From NCBI GenBank assembly GCA_903893795.1, contig CAITNO010000029.1, forward strand, positions 1 to 33,454: a DNA stretch of 33,454 bases. The letters are read 5' to 3'. The notes below the pieces were generated by a model, which was given only the letters and a program-made list of their open reading frames with translations, was not told the DNA's origin and made no database searches. The translations under genes and the position numbers were made by a program. Positions 21,507 through 31,166 of this stretch are shown here, in pieces (the stretch's first letter is position 1; the number at the start of each line of letters is the position of its first letter). This DNA comes from Candidatus Hydrogenedentota bacterium. GTDB lineage: Bacteria; Hydrogenedentota; Hydrogenedentia; Hydrogenedentales; CAITNO01.

Positions 21507-22871
21507 CTATTTGTCATATTGGTCAAGAAGCTGATACACAACGCGCAGCGCCTCGTCACAGTCGGGTATGGCGCCCGTGTAATCCTGCTTTTCAAACAGG
21601 ACCTCCGCCTTGTCCACACTGGCCTGGGCGGTCTCCAGTTCCTTGTCCACGGCATCATCCAGTTGCTGTTCGCGCGCGATGCGCCGCATGCGGTTCAGTT
21701 TGTTGCGCGCCTTTTGAAACTTGAGGAAGGCCTGATCGTGCGGGTCGGTGCCCGCCCGCGGCCAGCGCGCCTCGGCCGAGGGCAGCGGGGCAAAGGGCTT
21801 GTGCGGCTCGGGCTGATACCAGAAGGCGGTGCTGGTGTAATCGTTGGCGAAGTTGTTCGCATGACCGTGCTCAATGGTGACCCGGATGGATTTCTGAAAA
21901 CGGATGGGGTCGGTGACAAAGAAGCGGTACATGCCGACTTTGCCGGCAAAATCCCGGTTGCCGACGAGATAGAAGCCGGTGTAGGGACCGGCGTACTCGG
22001 TGTTTGGGCAGGCGCCGCCTCCGAAGATTTCCTCGGTGCCGGTCCCGTGAAATGACGGCGGCCAGGGTTCGCCGTCTATAAAGATCATGTCGTCCCCCTC
22101 GCCGTACCAGCCGCCAATGACGTTGTCGATGTTCAGGAAATAGCCCGCAAGATTGCCCTGCCCCTCCGCCTCCAGAATGACGTAGTTCTCTTTGCCGTCT
22201 TTGTTCTTCCCGTCATGAATGGTCACATTCGGATGGTCGCCCACGGCGACGGTCGGGTTTTCCCGGTGCCACTGGGCGTGGAAACGGCCCGCATCGCGGT
22301 CCACATGGCGCAGTTTTTCATAGTCCACGTGATACCAGACGGCGCCGATAAAGTCCTCCCCCTCGTTGGTGAGGGTGAGCCGGGCGCCTTTCTCGAAAGG
22401 CATGGGGAAATAGGCATTGAAGCCGACCGTGCCGGCAACGCCCCCGGCACCGGGGTTGACCGTGACCATCAGCGAACGGAAGAAGCGCACCCGTTCCTGG
22501 CCCTCGCCGAAGAAGTCGCCAAAGGGAACCTCGACGCTGGGCGCGCTTTCCCCGTCCCAGTACATGCGCAACACCAGGTCGCGCAGGTAGTGGTCCGTGG
22601 GAACGATGGTGAAATAGAGGTGCCGTATGCAGCCTGCGCCCTCGAGCTTTGCCAGTTCCAGAGTCTCGCCCGCCTTGAGGGCGCGGAAGTCGATATTGTC
22701 CCCGGTGCGGTCATAACTCGACGCGCGGGCACTGTGCGACTTTTGCAGATACACCATGTCGGAAAACAGCGAGCGTGAGAGCCCGCCGGAGCTTGTGCCG
22801 CCTGCACACCCGGGAAGCGTCAACAGTGCCAGGCAGAGTGCGCCAAGAAAAGGGAGAGCCGTCTTGTGCAT
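21507..22871 (-). CDS. GH172 family (DUF2961) lipoprotein glycosidase
   Basis: The 454-residue protein has a lipobox (LPGC, Cys22) and the full DUF2961 core: CIRHLYFTI, LRMYWDGESAPSVEVPFGDFF, VGFNAYFPMPF and GGWYGEGDDMIFIDGE followed by FHGTGTEEIFGGG. DUF2961 is now family GH172, which includes fructofuranosidase/difructose-anhydride enzymes and arabinan-degrading enzymes. Glu258 (GEGDD) and Glu280 (GTGTEE) fit the expected catalytic pair. A C-terminal helical extension (about 370-454, rich in Lys/Glu/Gln) is not part of the core and may mediate oligomerisation. The exact sugar is unknown. It is encoded after the prepilin-like gene, probably in one transcript. Confidence 0.9.
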   Translation of the reverse strand: MHKTALPFLGALCLALLTLPGCAGGTSSGGLSRSLFSDMVYLQKSHSARASSYDRTGDNIDFRALKAGETLELAKLEGAGCIRHLYFTIVPTDHYLRDLVLRMYWDGESAPSVEVPFGDFFGEGQERVRFFRSLMVTVNPGAGGVAGTVGFNAYFPMPFEKGARLTLTNEGEDFIGAVWYHVDYEKLRHVDRDAGRFHAQWHRENPTVAVGDHPNVTIHDGKNKDGKENYVILEAEGQGNLAGYFLNIDNVIGGWYGEGDDMIFIDGEPWPPSFHGTGTEEIFGGGACPNTEYAGPYTGFYLVGNRDFAGKVGMYRFFVTDPIRFQKSIRVTIEHGHANNFANDYTSTAFWYQPEPHKPFAPLPSAEARWPRAGTDPHDQAFLKFQKARNKLNRMRRIAREQQLDDAVDKELETAQASVDKAEVLFEKQDYTGAIPDCDEALRVVYQLLDQYDK

Positions 22872-22930
22872 GTTGCGTTCCTTTCACCTGATGCCAGGCA
22901 GACAGTCCCACCGCGGCGCGGACATCTTGC

Positions 22931-23875
22931 TCATCCCCTGTCAAAGATGCTGATAAAGACAGCGGCGGTGCGGTTGACGGGCGGTTCACCCGGATAGGTT
23001 CTGAAATCAACGTGGCCATCCATGTACAGAACGTTGGAACCGCCGGGGGCATGGTTGAAGAACGCAAGCTTCGCGGCGATATTGTCCCACATCACGAATA
23101 TGGCGCTCTGGGCAATGGCGCCTGCGCCCGGGTTGTTGATGTCGGTAATCAGGAACCGTTCAACGCCCTCACGCAGTCGGTAAACCCGGTCGCCCCCCGC
23201 ATTGCCCAGTCCCGCCGGGACGGATCGGTCATTGTCGACCTCGGCTTTCAGCCCGTTGGGGTTGTTCTGCATGACGAGGGGAACGAGTTTCCGCGAAAGG
23301 TCTGCCAGCACCTCGACAAATTGGGCCGGGCCGTAATGAATCGTCGGGTCAATGTTGTTGAGTTCGAGGAGTCCAATGAGGTCCAGAAGCGCGCTGATGT
23401 CGGCGCGCGGGTATTCGTCACCGCAACGGTCATATACATACGGCGTGTAGGTGTAGCTGTCGTCTATGGACTCGATGCCCCGGTGGCTGTTGCCCTCGAC
23501 TAGCTTCGTCAAGATGAGCTTTCCCTGTTCATCATACAAGTTGGCGGGCGAATCGACGGGGTCGGAGGGGCAGAAGATGATTCTCGGGTCTGTCAGATAG
23601 TCGGGATAGATCGCGCCGACCCTCGGGCCAAAGGCCACACACCAGGAGACGTCACCGTTCCATTCCACTTCAAGAGGCGGATACTTGTTGCCCGGCGACT
23701 CGGCGGAGTACATCTTGCAGATGAGCCCCCATTGCTTGAGGTTGTTCGCGCAGCTTGCCCGCCGCGCGGCCTCTCGGGCGCGGGAAAGTGCCGGCAGCAG
23801 TATCGACGCAAGAATGGCGATGATGGCGATCACCACCAGCAATTCAATCAGTGTGAAGCCATCCCGATGTCTCAT
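22931..23875 (-). CDS. Prepilin-like secreted protein with processing-associated C-terminus
   Basis: The 314-residue protein starts [20 protein letters not shown]. This is a type IV prepilin leader cleaved after Gly6, with Glu at mature position 5, followed by the [20 protein letters not shown] helix common in Planctomycetota and Lentisphaerota. The C-terminus has a variant of the H-X9-DG motif ([17 protein letters not shown], here ten residues between His and Asp). Such pseudopilins are abundant in these phyla and probably belong to type II secretion-like or surface structures. GGAGGTG lies 6 nt before the chosen ATG. It stands between secreted hydrolases, suggesting joint export or substrate capture. 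Confidence 0.88.
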   Translation of the reverse strand: MRHRDGFTLIELLVVIAIIAILASILLPALSRAREAARRASCANNLKQWGLICKMYSAESPGNKYPPLEVEWNGDVSWCVAFGPRVGAIYPDYLTDPRIIFCPSDPVDSPANLYDEQGKLILTKLVEGNSHRGIESIDDSYTYTPYVYDRCGDEYPRADISALLDLIGLLELNNIDPTIHYGPAQFVEVLADLSRKLVPLVMQNNPNGLKAEVDNDRSVPAGLGNAGGDRVYRLREGVERFLITDINNPGAGAIAQSAIFVMWDNIAAKLAFFNHAPGGSNVLYMDGHVDFRTYPGEPPVNRTAAVFISIFDRG

Positions 23876-24022
23876 ACCGCACACCTCCGGCCCAGGACCC
23901 GTCGCGGAACCGCTCCTTTTGCCACGTACCCGGACAGGCGGTTCAGGCCGGATCATCCTATTCCCGAACCACCGGCCCGTTCAAGGCCTTCGTGTGGCGG
24001 CAAACCACGTCTTTGCGAAAGG

Positions 24023-25771
24023 CTAATCCTTCTTCCGCTCCCACTTGGTCCAGTCCACCGTGGCGTTGAAGAAGGCTTCATACCCTTTCGGAGTGTGCTC
24101 TCCGGGAAGCGGATTGAGAAAGGCATTCAGCCACGCCTTTGGGTCGCGCTGAAACTCGGCGAGCATCCCGGCGGCATCCTCCCGTCCGCCCTGGTTCTCA
24201 ACGTCCCTCTGAAGCAGCGCCTGAAGGCGCGCGGTCATCTGTTCGAACTGCTGCTGATCCTGCTCCGTCACGCGCGCGTTCTGGGCCGCGAGCGTTTCGA
24301 GGATGTGCAGTGATTTCCCCCGCACCGAGCGGGCCGTCTTCCACAGCACCTCCCGCTGGTTGCGGATGTCGTCCAGTTTGTCGCCGCCTGCGGCGATGGC
24401 CTGGTCATAGCACGCGACCGCCTTGAAGGCGAGCGCGGCGCAATCCTCCAGGCGCAGGGCGGCGTCCTCAAAGAGCCAGGGGTGCGCCTTGTCGTCCTGG
24501 GTCAGCATGAAGTTGGCGCGGCGGTTGGCTTTCCAGATGGGCGTGTCCCAGGTGGCATTGATGATGGACGCCGGTTCCCAACCGTGCGAACCGTCCCGGC
24601 CGCGGTCCAGGCCCATCTGCCCGATCATGTAGGTGACATCCCAGGGAAAGGACTCGACAGACTGGGCCACCCACTCCCAGGCCTGAAGCATGAGCGGAGC
24701 CGCTTTCTCGCCATAGGGCGCCGCAACCTGCTGAAGCAGCGCTTCCAGCGGCGCGTCGGGCGACTGCATCCACGCCCGCAGCATGGCGGTGTTGACGGAA
24801 AAGGTGGCGGGCGCAAAGCCGTAGTATTCCTTGACGCCGAGCACGCCCAGTTCGCGCCATCCCATCATTTGTTCATAAATCAGCCGGGGAAAGAAATCCT
24901 CCATCTGATAGAGCGGTTTGTACAGCGTGTGGTCAAACTCGCCGAGCACCGGAATCCCCCGCTCCTTTGCCAGTTGGACAAAGCGTCTGACGCCCAGGTC
25001 GGACCGGAAGGACCTGTCGTTGAACGGATAGACCTCGTTGCTGGTGGAGGGGTTCAGCACCAGCCCAAAGTTTTCCGGCTTGACCTTGGCGAGGATGGCG
25101 ACAATCTGGCCCTTGGAAAGCTCCCAGGGTTTCCACCACAGCGTGGTGTTGGGGCGGCATTGCCGCATAGTGTCATTGAGCAGATTCAGAAAATCCGGAA
25201 GCCGCTCGTCCAAAGGCACGCCGCTGCAGCGGGGGCACGGCCCAAATTCGCTGCAAAGCCACGCGTGCTGGTCGAAGGTGTAGACGAGCACATCATCCAC
25301 CTCGGGAAAGGACTTGATGAAATCCGTCAGCAGCGCTTCACACTTCGTCCGCACCGCGGGGTCCATGATGCAGGCGGGCTGCAGCGGGTTGTCGCTAATG
25401 AACCGCGGAATGCCAAACTGGGCGATGGTGCGCAGCCCGTGTTTCTTCGCCTGCGCAATCCGGAAGGCGAATTTCTCGCGCTGTCCTGCGTCAAGGTCCT
25501 CCAGGTTCAACACCTCGTCGGCCGGCCTGTTCCCCCAGGCAATGCTGAGTTGGACCACGTTCACGCCCGGCGATTTGATCTGGTCCAGTTCATCATCGCT
25601 CCAGCTAATGTCGCAGACCGAAGGGTTGCCCACGATGCCGACGAAGTACTTGAACCCTCCCTGGCCTGACGGGAGGCCGTCGGCCATCGCGGCTGGCGGC
25701 GGCAATGCGACCACCAGCAAAAGCACAAATCCAGAAATCCGCTTCACGGCACCAATGGAAGGAAATTTCAT
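24023..25771 (-). CDS. Secreted TIM-barrel-like protein, putative glycoside hydrolase
   Basis: The 582-residue protein has a signal peptide (about 1-30, ending AMADG). The main body (about 40-400) looks like a (beta/alpha)8 barrel: PGVNVVQLSIAWGNRP, GLRTIAQFGIPRFI, DDVLVYTFDQHAWLCSEFG, TTLWWKPWEL, NFGLVLNPSTSN and GIPVLGEFDH would be successive strands. Acidic residues at strand ends (for example Glu in GEFDH) could be catalytic. A CPRC pair follows the CSEFGP segment. The C-terminal 180 residues are helical. I cannot assign a GH family. ATG 25771 is preferred over 25828 because it gives a clean signal peptide. It is first of the minus-strand secreted cluster. Confidence 0.72.
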   Translation of the reverse strand: MKFPSIGAVKRISGFVLLLVVALPPPAAMADGLPSGQGGFKYFVGIVGNPSVCDISWSDDELDQIKSPGVNVVQLSIAWGNRPADEVLNLEDLDAGQREKFAFRIAQAKKHGLRTIAQFGIPRFISDNPLQPACIMDPAVRTKCEALLTDFIKSFPEVDDVLVYTFDQHAWLCSEFGPCPRCSGVPLDERLPDFLNLLNDTMRQCRPNTTLWWKPWELSKGQIVAILAKVKPENFGLVLNPSTSNEVYPFNDRSFRSDLGVRRFVQLAKERGIPVLGEFDHTLYKPLYQMEDFFPRLIYEQMMGWRELGVLGVKEYYGFAPATFSVNTAMLRAWMQSPDAPLEALLQQVAAPYGEKAAPLMLQAWEWVAQSVESFPWDVTYMIGQMGLDRGRDGSHGWEPASIINATWDTPIWKANRRANFMLTQDDKAHPWLFEDAALRLEDCAALAFKAVACYDQAIAAGGDKLDDIRNQREVLWKTARSVRGKSLHILETLAAQNARVTEQDQQQFEQMTARLQALLQRDVENQGGREDAAGMLAEFQRDPKAWLNAFLNPLPGEHTPKGYEAFFNATVDWTKWERKKD

Positions 25772-25972
25772 GCTCGCATCCCCGTGTTTCAGGTCCGAGA
25801 AGCCCGTGGACAGTCGTCGAGACTTCATCCGTCATTTATACGCTGGTTTTGGCAGGATCAACACCATTATATTTTCCGTTGAACGGACAACCCAAATCGC
25901 TGCAAGGGACGCAGAAAACGCGTTGTGGGGAAGGACTCGGCCGTATTCCACGGGATAGTCGGCACGGTTTAC

Positions 25973-26001
25973 TTTACTGTGGCGCACCACGAAAGTATAG
26001 T
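25973..26001 (+). promoter_or_regulatory. Sigma-70 promoter of the acyl-CoA synthetase gene
   Basis: TTTACT (25973-25978) and TATAGT (25996-26001) are separated by 17 bp. The start near 26008 gives a 25-nt leader to ATG 26033 and rules out the longer upstream frame from 25925. Confidence 0.7.
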
Positions 26002-26032
26002 GTTGCCTCACTCAAGCAAGGATTTACAGGAT

Positions 26033-28225
26033 ATGCAGAATGATTTCCGCGCCGATGAGTTTTTGAAGCGCGCGCTGGACCAAAACCAAACGTCCCTTTC
26101 CGAATATGACTCAAAACGACTGCTTGCCGCCTACGGCGTGCGCGTGGTGGATGAACACCTGGTGTCCGATGCGACCGCGGCGGCGGCCGTGGCCGACGCG
26201 CAGGGCTACCCGGCGGTGGTGAAGGGATGCGCATCGGGCCTGGCGCACAAGTCCGACCGCGGGCTGGTGCGGTTGAACCTGGCGAACGCCGCAGCCGTCG
26301 AGACGGCCGCCCGGGAGATCCTGGATGGGGGAATGACGGACGTGCTTGTCCAGCGCATGGCCTCGGGCAGGCGGGAGATCATCATCGGCGCTTCGCGCGA
26401 CACGGTTTTCGGTGCCTATGTCATGATGGGCATCGGCGGAATCGCCGTGGAGGCAATGGCCGACGTGTCTTTCCGTCTTTCCCCGCTGGACGACCGGGAC
26501 GCGCGGGAGATGGTTCTTGAACTGCGCGGGCGCAGCCTCTTTGAAGCGTTTCGCGGAGAGGTTCCGGTGTCCATGCAGGCACTCGCGACGACACTGCGCG
26601 CGGTGGGCCGAATCCTGGATGAACACCCCTGCGTGTCACATGTGGACATCAACCCCCTGATCATCGAAAACGGCATTCCCGTTGCCGTGGATGCGCTCAT
26701 TTCGCTTTCCAGTACGCCGCAGGCAACGCCTGCGCCTAAACCGGCGGCACGCCACGACCAGTTCCTGGCCCTGTTCGAACCGTCCAGCGTGGCCATTGTG
26801 GGCGCCTCCGAGAATCCGGCAAAGTGGGGTTTCCGCATCCTTTTCAACACGCTGGAAGGCGGTTACCGGGGCAGGCTGTACGGCGTCAACCCCAGGCACC
26901 CGGAACTGCTGGGCGTGCCCTGTTTTCCAAGCATCGCCGAATTGCCCGAGACGCCCGAACTGGCGCTAATCGTGATTCCGCCGCCTGCCGTGCCCGACGC
27001 GCTGCGCGAATGCGTTGCGAAGGGCGTGAAGGCCGTGGTGGTGATCACGGCAGGCTTCGGCGAGTTGAAGGACGCTGAGGCAAGAGCCCTGCAGGACGAG
27101 ATCGCGGGTATCGCCCGTGAAACGGGACTGCTGCTGGCGGGCCCCAACTGCGCGGGCGTGGCCAGTCCCGCGCCGCACAGCCTCTTTTGCGGCATGCTTT
27201 CGCGCTGTCCCGGCCCGGGCGGGCTGGCGCTCGTTTCCCAGAGCGGCAATGTCGGCGGCACCGTGCTTACCTGGGCCCAGCTTCACCAGGTGGGCATGTC
27301 GCGCTTTATCAGCAGCGGCAATGAGGCCGTCACCGACACGGTGGACTATCTCGATTTCTTCGCGCAGGACCCGCGCACCACTTCGGTGCTGCTGTACGCC
27401 GAGGGTGTCAAAGACGGCAGGCGCTTCTTCGAAACCCTCTGCAGGGCGGCGACGAACAAACCCGTGGTGCTCATCAAGGGCGGGCGCAGCGCCGAAGGGC
27501 TGAAGGCGGCCCAGTCGCACACGGGCGCTCTGGCCAGTGAGACGCGCATATTCCGGGCGGCCTGCCGCCAGGCGGGCGCCAGCGTCGTGGACGACACCTA
27601 CGAGGCAATGGAGGTGGCCGCGGCGTATGTGGAACAGCCCCTGCCGAAAGGGCGCCGTGTGGGCATCGTCTCGCAGGGGGGCGGCTGGGGCGTCATGGCC
27701 ACCGACGCCTGCGTCGAGGCGGGACTCGAAGTGCCCGCCCTGTCGGAGGAAACCCTGAAAGAACTCGACGCGGTCATGCCGGAGTGGTGGAGCCGGGGCA
27801 ATCCCGTGGACCTGGTGGCGAGCAACGATCTGCTGTTGCTGGCGAAAGCCGTCGAGGCGGTAATCAAGAGTCCCGACATCGACGGCGTGTTGCTGCTCGG
27901 CGTCGGCTACGTCGCCGACAGCGCGTCGCGTTTTGCCAAATCGGAGCGGGCAAAGGCGGTCGGCCTCGACCTGATGACGGCCACGGCAAGCGAGGTCGAA
28001 ATCGAGGGCATACGCAAGATGGCGGGACTGGTGGAAACGTACGGCAAACCGCTGCTGGTCGCCTCCGACACGGCGCTGCTGGCCCATGTGGACACGCCCA
28101 ACGCCGCCATCGTGGAAATGGAACGGCTGGGCCTCTGCGTCCTTTCCAGCCCGAACCATGTGGCCCGCGCCATGTCCCACCTCGCCCAACGGCACGAGTA
28201 TTTGAACGGCATTCCACGGAAATAG
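26033..28225 (+). CDS. ADP-forming acyl-CoA synthetase, beta-alpha fusion
   Basis: The 730-residue enzyme fuses both subunits of ADP-forming acetyl/acyl-CoA synthetase, which makes ATP from acyl-CoA plus ADP and phosphate. The ATP-grasp (beta) part comes first (about 1-225) with His72 in GLAHKSDRGLV, the second phospho-histidine site. A Pro/Ala linker (226-240) follows. Then come the CoA-binding Rossmann domain (about 245-370, VAIVGASENPAKWG and GPNCAGV) and succinyl-CoA-ligase-like domains with the main active-site His496 (AAQSHTGALASE). Most bacterial fused forms have the alpha part first, so the order here is the reverse. The promoter at 25973 fixes the start. Substrate range is unknown. 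Confidence 0.93.
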   Translation: MQNDFRADEFLKRALDQNQTSLSEYDSKRLLAAYGVRVVDEHLVSDATAAAAVADAQGYPAVVKGCASGLAHKSDRGLVRLNLANAAAVETAAREILDGGMTDVLVQRMASGRREIIIGASRDTVFGAYVMMGIGGIAVEAMADVSFRLSPLDDRDAREMVLELRGRSLFEAFRGEVPVSMQALATTLRAVGRILDEHPCVSHVDINPLIIENGIPVAVDALISLSSTPQATPAPKPAARHDQFLALFEPSSVAIVGASENPAKWGFRILFNTLEGGYRGRLYGVNPRHPELLGVPCFPSIAELPETPELALIVIPPPAVPDALRECVAKGVKAVVVITAGFGELKDAEARALQDEIAGIARETGLLLAGPNCAGVASPAPHSLFCGMLSRCPGPGGLALVSQSGNVGGTVLTWAQLHQVGMSRFISSGNEAVTDTVDYLDFFAQDPRTTSVLLYAEGVKDGRRFFETLCRAATNKPVVLIKGGRSAEGLKAAQSHTGALASETRIFRAACRQAGASVVDDTYEAMEVAAAYVEQPLPKGRRVGIVSQGGGWGVMATDACVEAGLEVPALSEETLKELDAVMPEWWSRGNPVDLVASNDLLLLAKAVEAVIKSPDIDGVLLLGVGYVADSASRFAKSERAKAVGLDLMTATASEVEIEGIRKMAGLVETYGKPLLVASDTALLAHVDTPNAAIVEMERLGLCVLSSPNHVARAMSHLAQRHEYLNGIPRK

Positions 28226-28269
28226 CCGTTTATGCAGGGCAATCGCATGGGCATGCCCCGTCCCTTCGA

Positions 28270-28298
28270 TTGACGCCCGGCGACCGATGTGCTTTAAT
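28270..28298 (+). promoter_or_regulatory. Sigma-70 promoter of the EF-hand/CehA/CocE operon
   Basis: TTGACG (28270-28275) and TTTAAT (28293-28298) are exactly 17 bp apart. Transcription from about 28305 would give a nearly leaderless message if ATG 28309 is used, or a 13-nt leader for ATG 28318. Confidence 0.65.
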
Positions 28299-28308
28299 CG
28301 TGAACATC

Positions 28309-28962
28309 ATGAAAAGTATGCACTTCCCATCTTTCCGCATGCACCGGCGTTTATGCCTTGGCTGGATTGCCGCGATGGCATGCTTTTCGTCCCTCCCCGC
28401 TTTGGCCCACACCTCGCTGGAGCGCTATGTGCGCGAAACCGTCAGCGTTTCGGTGGGCACTGAAAACATCGACATCAGGATTCAGTTCAGTTTTCCCTCC
28501 GACCTGTCGCTGGCGGAACGCCAGCGCATGGACCGCGATGGCGATGGGAAGATTTCGAAGCAGGAAAAGGATGCCTATCTGACTGATTTCCAGGCGCGGG
28601 CCGAGCGGCTGATGCGGATGACGGTCAACGGAAAGACCTTGCCGTTAATCCCGCTGGAAGACACGGTGCTCGACTTGGAGGATGCCCCCGGCGTGGAGGC
28701 CCATCCGCATGAATTGCGCCTGGCCTGTTTCGCGCGCATGCCGAAGAACTTTGCCGTCGGCGGCACCATCGTGCTGGAGTCGGGGCTGTGGGCGGAGGCA
28801 CCCCTGATGGTGGCCGTGTCCATGGAGACGGCCGGGGGGATTCGTTTTCACGCGGCGGACACACAGGGACTTCGCGCACCCTCTGAGGACGGCGCAATGC
28901 TGCGCATAACAGAGGCCTGTTGCACCCAATGGGAATCCGGCAACAACAAGAACGGAAGGTAA
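28309..28962 (+). CDS. Exported EF-hand protein of unknown function
   Basis: The 217-residue protein has a signal peptide (hydrophobic stretch about 16-32, ending ALAH) and one canonical calcium-binding EF loop, DRDGDGKISKQE (about 78-89). Short beta-rich segments on either side suggest a small immunoglobulin-like or mixed fold. I do not recognise the family. The start is uncertain among ATG 28309, 28318 and 28339, and none has a good ribosome binding site; the promoter position would allow near-leaderless translation. Its stop codon overlaps the first possible start of the next gene (TAATG), so it is translationally coupled to the CehA-like enzyme. Confidence 0.72.
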   Translation: MKSMHFPSFRMHRRLCLGWIAAMACFSSLPALAHTSLERYVRETVSVSVGTENIDIRIQFSFPSDLSLAERQRMDRDGDGKISKQEKDAYLTDFQARAERLMRMTVNGKTLPLIPLEDTVLDLEDAPGVEAHPHELRLACFARMPKNFAVGGTIVLESGLWAEAPLMVAVSMETAGGIRFHAADTQGLRAPSEDGAMLRITEACCTQWESGNNKNGR

Positions 28963-28964
28963 TG

Positions 28965-31130
28965 ATGATGCAGAAACTCATTCTTGGGACGGTCATACTG
29001 ATGCTGGGTATGGGAGCGGCATGCGCCGCGCAGGACAGGGACCCGCTGCCCGGCGCCGTCGGCATGGCCGACGCGCTCCTGCAGCGCCATGAGTATCTGC
29101 GCGACAGCATTGACCGTGAAAAGCTGGATGCCGTTCACCGCGACCTGCGCGAGGCCGAACATGTTCTGCGAAAGCCCGCCCCGGACGCCGACGACAAGAA
29201 GGAGGCGCTTGAAAAGCGCGGGGATGCGTCAAAAAGACTGCTCGAACTCCTGCAGGCCGCTTCGTGTGCGCAGACCGTCCGCATGAGCAGCCAGACCGCC
29301 ATGACGGCCCCGCTGGCCCCCGTCCATCTCCCGGGCGACTCGGCCGCCTTCCTCTTCCGTGTGGAAAACGGGGAGGGTCCCGTGCAATGCAAGGTGTCCC
29401 TGCTTGATCTATCGGTGGCGGCTGGAACGCACCTCGGGATTTCAGACATTCCGAAAGGCACCACCTGGGTGCTGGCCGGCCTGGACCGGATTCCCCAGGG
29501 GCGCATCTCACACAGGTTCGAGTTCACCGCAGACGGCGACGGGGAACTGACGGTGCCCTTTGAGACGGTCACCCTGGCGCACGGCCTGCTGGGCGTGCGG
29601 GTGCTTTCGGACGACACCGGCAAGCCCGCGCCCGCCATGATACGGCTGGAATGGAAGACCGACGGCTCCGAGGCGAAGCCGGCGAACGCACTGGACTTCG
29701 CCGTGCTGTTCGACAACCAGGGGTCTGCGACAGGGCTGCGGCGCGCGAACATCCCGGGCAAACTGGGCGCGCGCTATTGGTGCATTCCGGGGCCCTTTGA
29801 AATGGCGCTACCGCCGGGCGAGTACTCCGTGACGGTGCTGCGCGGCATCGAGCACGCCCCCGTGCAGGACACCGTGACCGTGGAATCGAACAAGACCGTC
29901 ACCCGAAGCTACCGGCCGGAGCGCTGGGTCAACATGGCCAAGACTGGCTGGTACTCGGGCGACGACCACGTCCACACGCAGATCCTGAGTGACCGCGACG
30001 CGGGGCTGGTGATGAACTGGATACAGGCCGAGGACGTGCACTTGGCGAACATCGTGAAAATGGGCGACATCTACCGCACCTGGTTCGAACAGCGCGGCTT
30101 TGGCAAGTCGTTTCGTGTCGAGGACGGGGGCTACATCCTCTCACCGGGACAGGAATGCCCGCGCACGCATGAGGAACTGGGACACACGCTGGCGATGAAC
30201 ATCACCGGCATGGTCCGCAACACGGACCAGTATTACCTCTACGACAAGGTGTTCGACGAGGTTCACCGCCAGGGCGGGTTGTCGGGCTATGCCCACACGA
30301 ATTCGGACAGCTTCTATGTGCACCGCGACATGAGCATCAACATCCCCAAGGGGAAGGTGGATTTTGCCGAGGTGTTGCAGTTCGCCAAGCTGGGCACGGA
30401 CCTCTACTACGATTTCCTGAACCTCGGCTGCAAGGTGACCGCCTCGGCCGGGTCGGATGTGCCCTGGGGCGGCAGCGTGGGCGAGGTGCGCGTCTATGCC
30501 CACACGGGCAAGAAAAAGTTTACGGCCGACCGCTGGTTTGATGCGGTCCGGCGCGGCAACACTTTCGTGACCAACGGGCTCATGCTGGACTTCACCGTGC
30601 AGGGCGCGGGGCCGGGCGAAGAGGTGGACGTCACGGACAACCGGCCCCTGCGTGTAAAGGCGCGCGCCTGGGGAGACGCACGCCGCGACGTGCCGGCAAA
30701 GCTGGAAATCATCGTGCATGGCGCTCCGGTCAAGACCGTCGTGCCCGAAGGCGCGGACCAGGCGAGCCTGGAGGCGGACTTCACCATCCCCTCGGGCAAC
30801 GGCTTCTGGATTGCGGCCAAGGCCGAAGGCCGCGACGGCACGCGCGCCCATACCACGCCGGTGTATGTGGTGCGGAAAGGGCTGCGCTTCTGGAAATACG
30901 ACGGCCTCGCCGAACTCATCACCAGGCAGGAGGCCAGCCTTGCCGAAGTGGAGCACATCGTGGCCGAGGCCCAGGCCGGGCGCGACCCCAACGGCGAAGC
31001 CAATCCGGACCTTCCCGTGACAGAAATGGCCAAGCAGGGCCCGGCGCTGCTTGAACGTGTCGCCGCCGCAAAGCAGCTTTACGCGGAACTCAGGGCCACC
31101 GCCGAGCATGAGGCGACGCTGCGCAAGTAG
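28965..31130 (+). CDS. Exported CehA/McbA-type metallohydrolase (PHP superfamily)
   Basis: The 721-residue protein has a signal peptide (about 1-22) and a long N-terminal part (about 25-300) with a helical stretch and beta-sandwich-like segments. A PHP-type domain follows with GDDHVHTQI (metal-binding His pair), a central YAHTNS His and ASAGSDVPWGGSVGEVRVY, the arrangement seen in CehA/McbA family phosphodiesterase/carbamate-cleaving enzymes. A C-terminal beta domain and helices complete it. ATGs at 28962, 28965 and 28968 follow GGAAGG (28954-28959); 28965 and 28968 have the best spacing. Substrate unknown. It is the middle gene of a likely three-gene secreted operon. Confidence 0.82.
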   Translation: MMQKLILGTVILMLGMGAACAAQDRDPLPGAVGMADALLQRHEYLRDSIDREKLDAVHRDLREAEHVLRKPAPDADDKKEALEKRGDASKRLLELLQAASCAQTVRMSSQTAMTAPLAPVHLPGDSAAFLFRVENGEGPVQCKVSLLDLSVAAGTHLGISDIPKGTTWVLAGLDRIPQGRISHRFEFTADGDGELTVPFETVTLAHGLLGVRVLSDDTGKPAPAMIRLEWKTDGSEAKPANALDFAVLFDNQGSATGLRRANIPGKLGARYWCIPGPFEMALPPGEYSVTVLRGIEHAPVQDTVTVESNKTVTRSYRPERWVNMAKTGWYSGDDHVHTQILSDRDAGLVMNWIQAEDVHLANIVKMGDIYRTWFEQRGFGKSFRVEDGGYILSPGQECPRTHEELGHTLAMNITGMVRNTDQYYLYDKVFDEVHRQGGLSGYAHTNSDSFYVHRDMSINIPKGKVDFAEVLQFAKLGTDLYYDFLNLGCKVTASAGSDVPWGGSVGEVRVYAHTGKKKFTADRWFDAVRRGNTFVTNGLMLDFTVQGAGPGEEVDVTDNRPLRVKARAWGDARRDVPAKLEIIVHGAPVKTVVPEGADQASLEADFTIPSGNGFWIAAKAEGRDGTRAHTTPVYVVRKGLRFWKYDGLAELITRQEASLAEVEHIVAEAQAGRDPNGEANPDLPVTEMAKQGPALLERVAAAKQLYAELRATAEHEATLRK

Positions 31131-31166
31131 GAATAATCAGTGCCCCGTCTATGAAGGAGTATGGAA

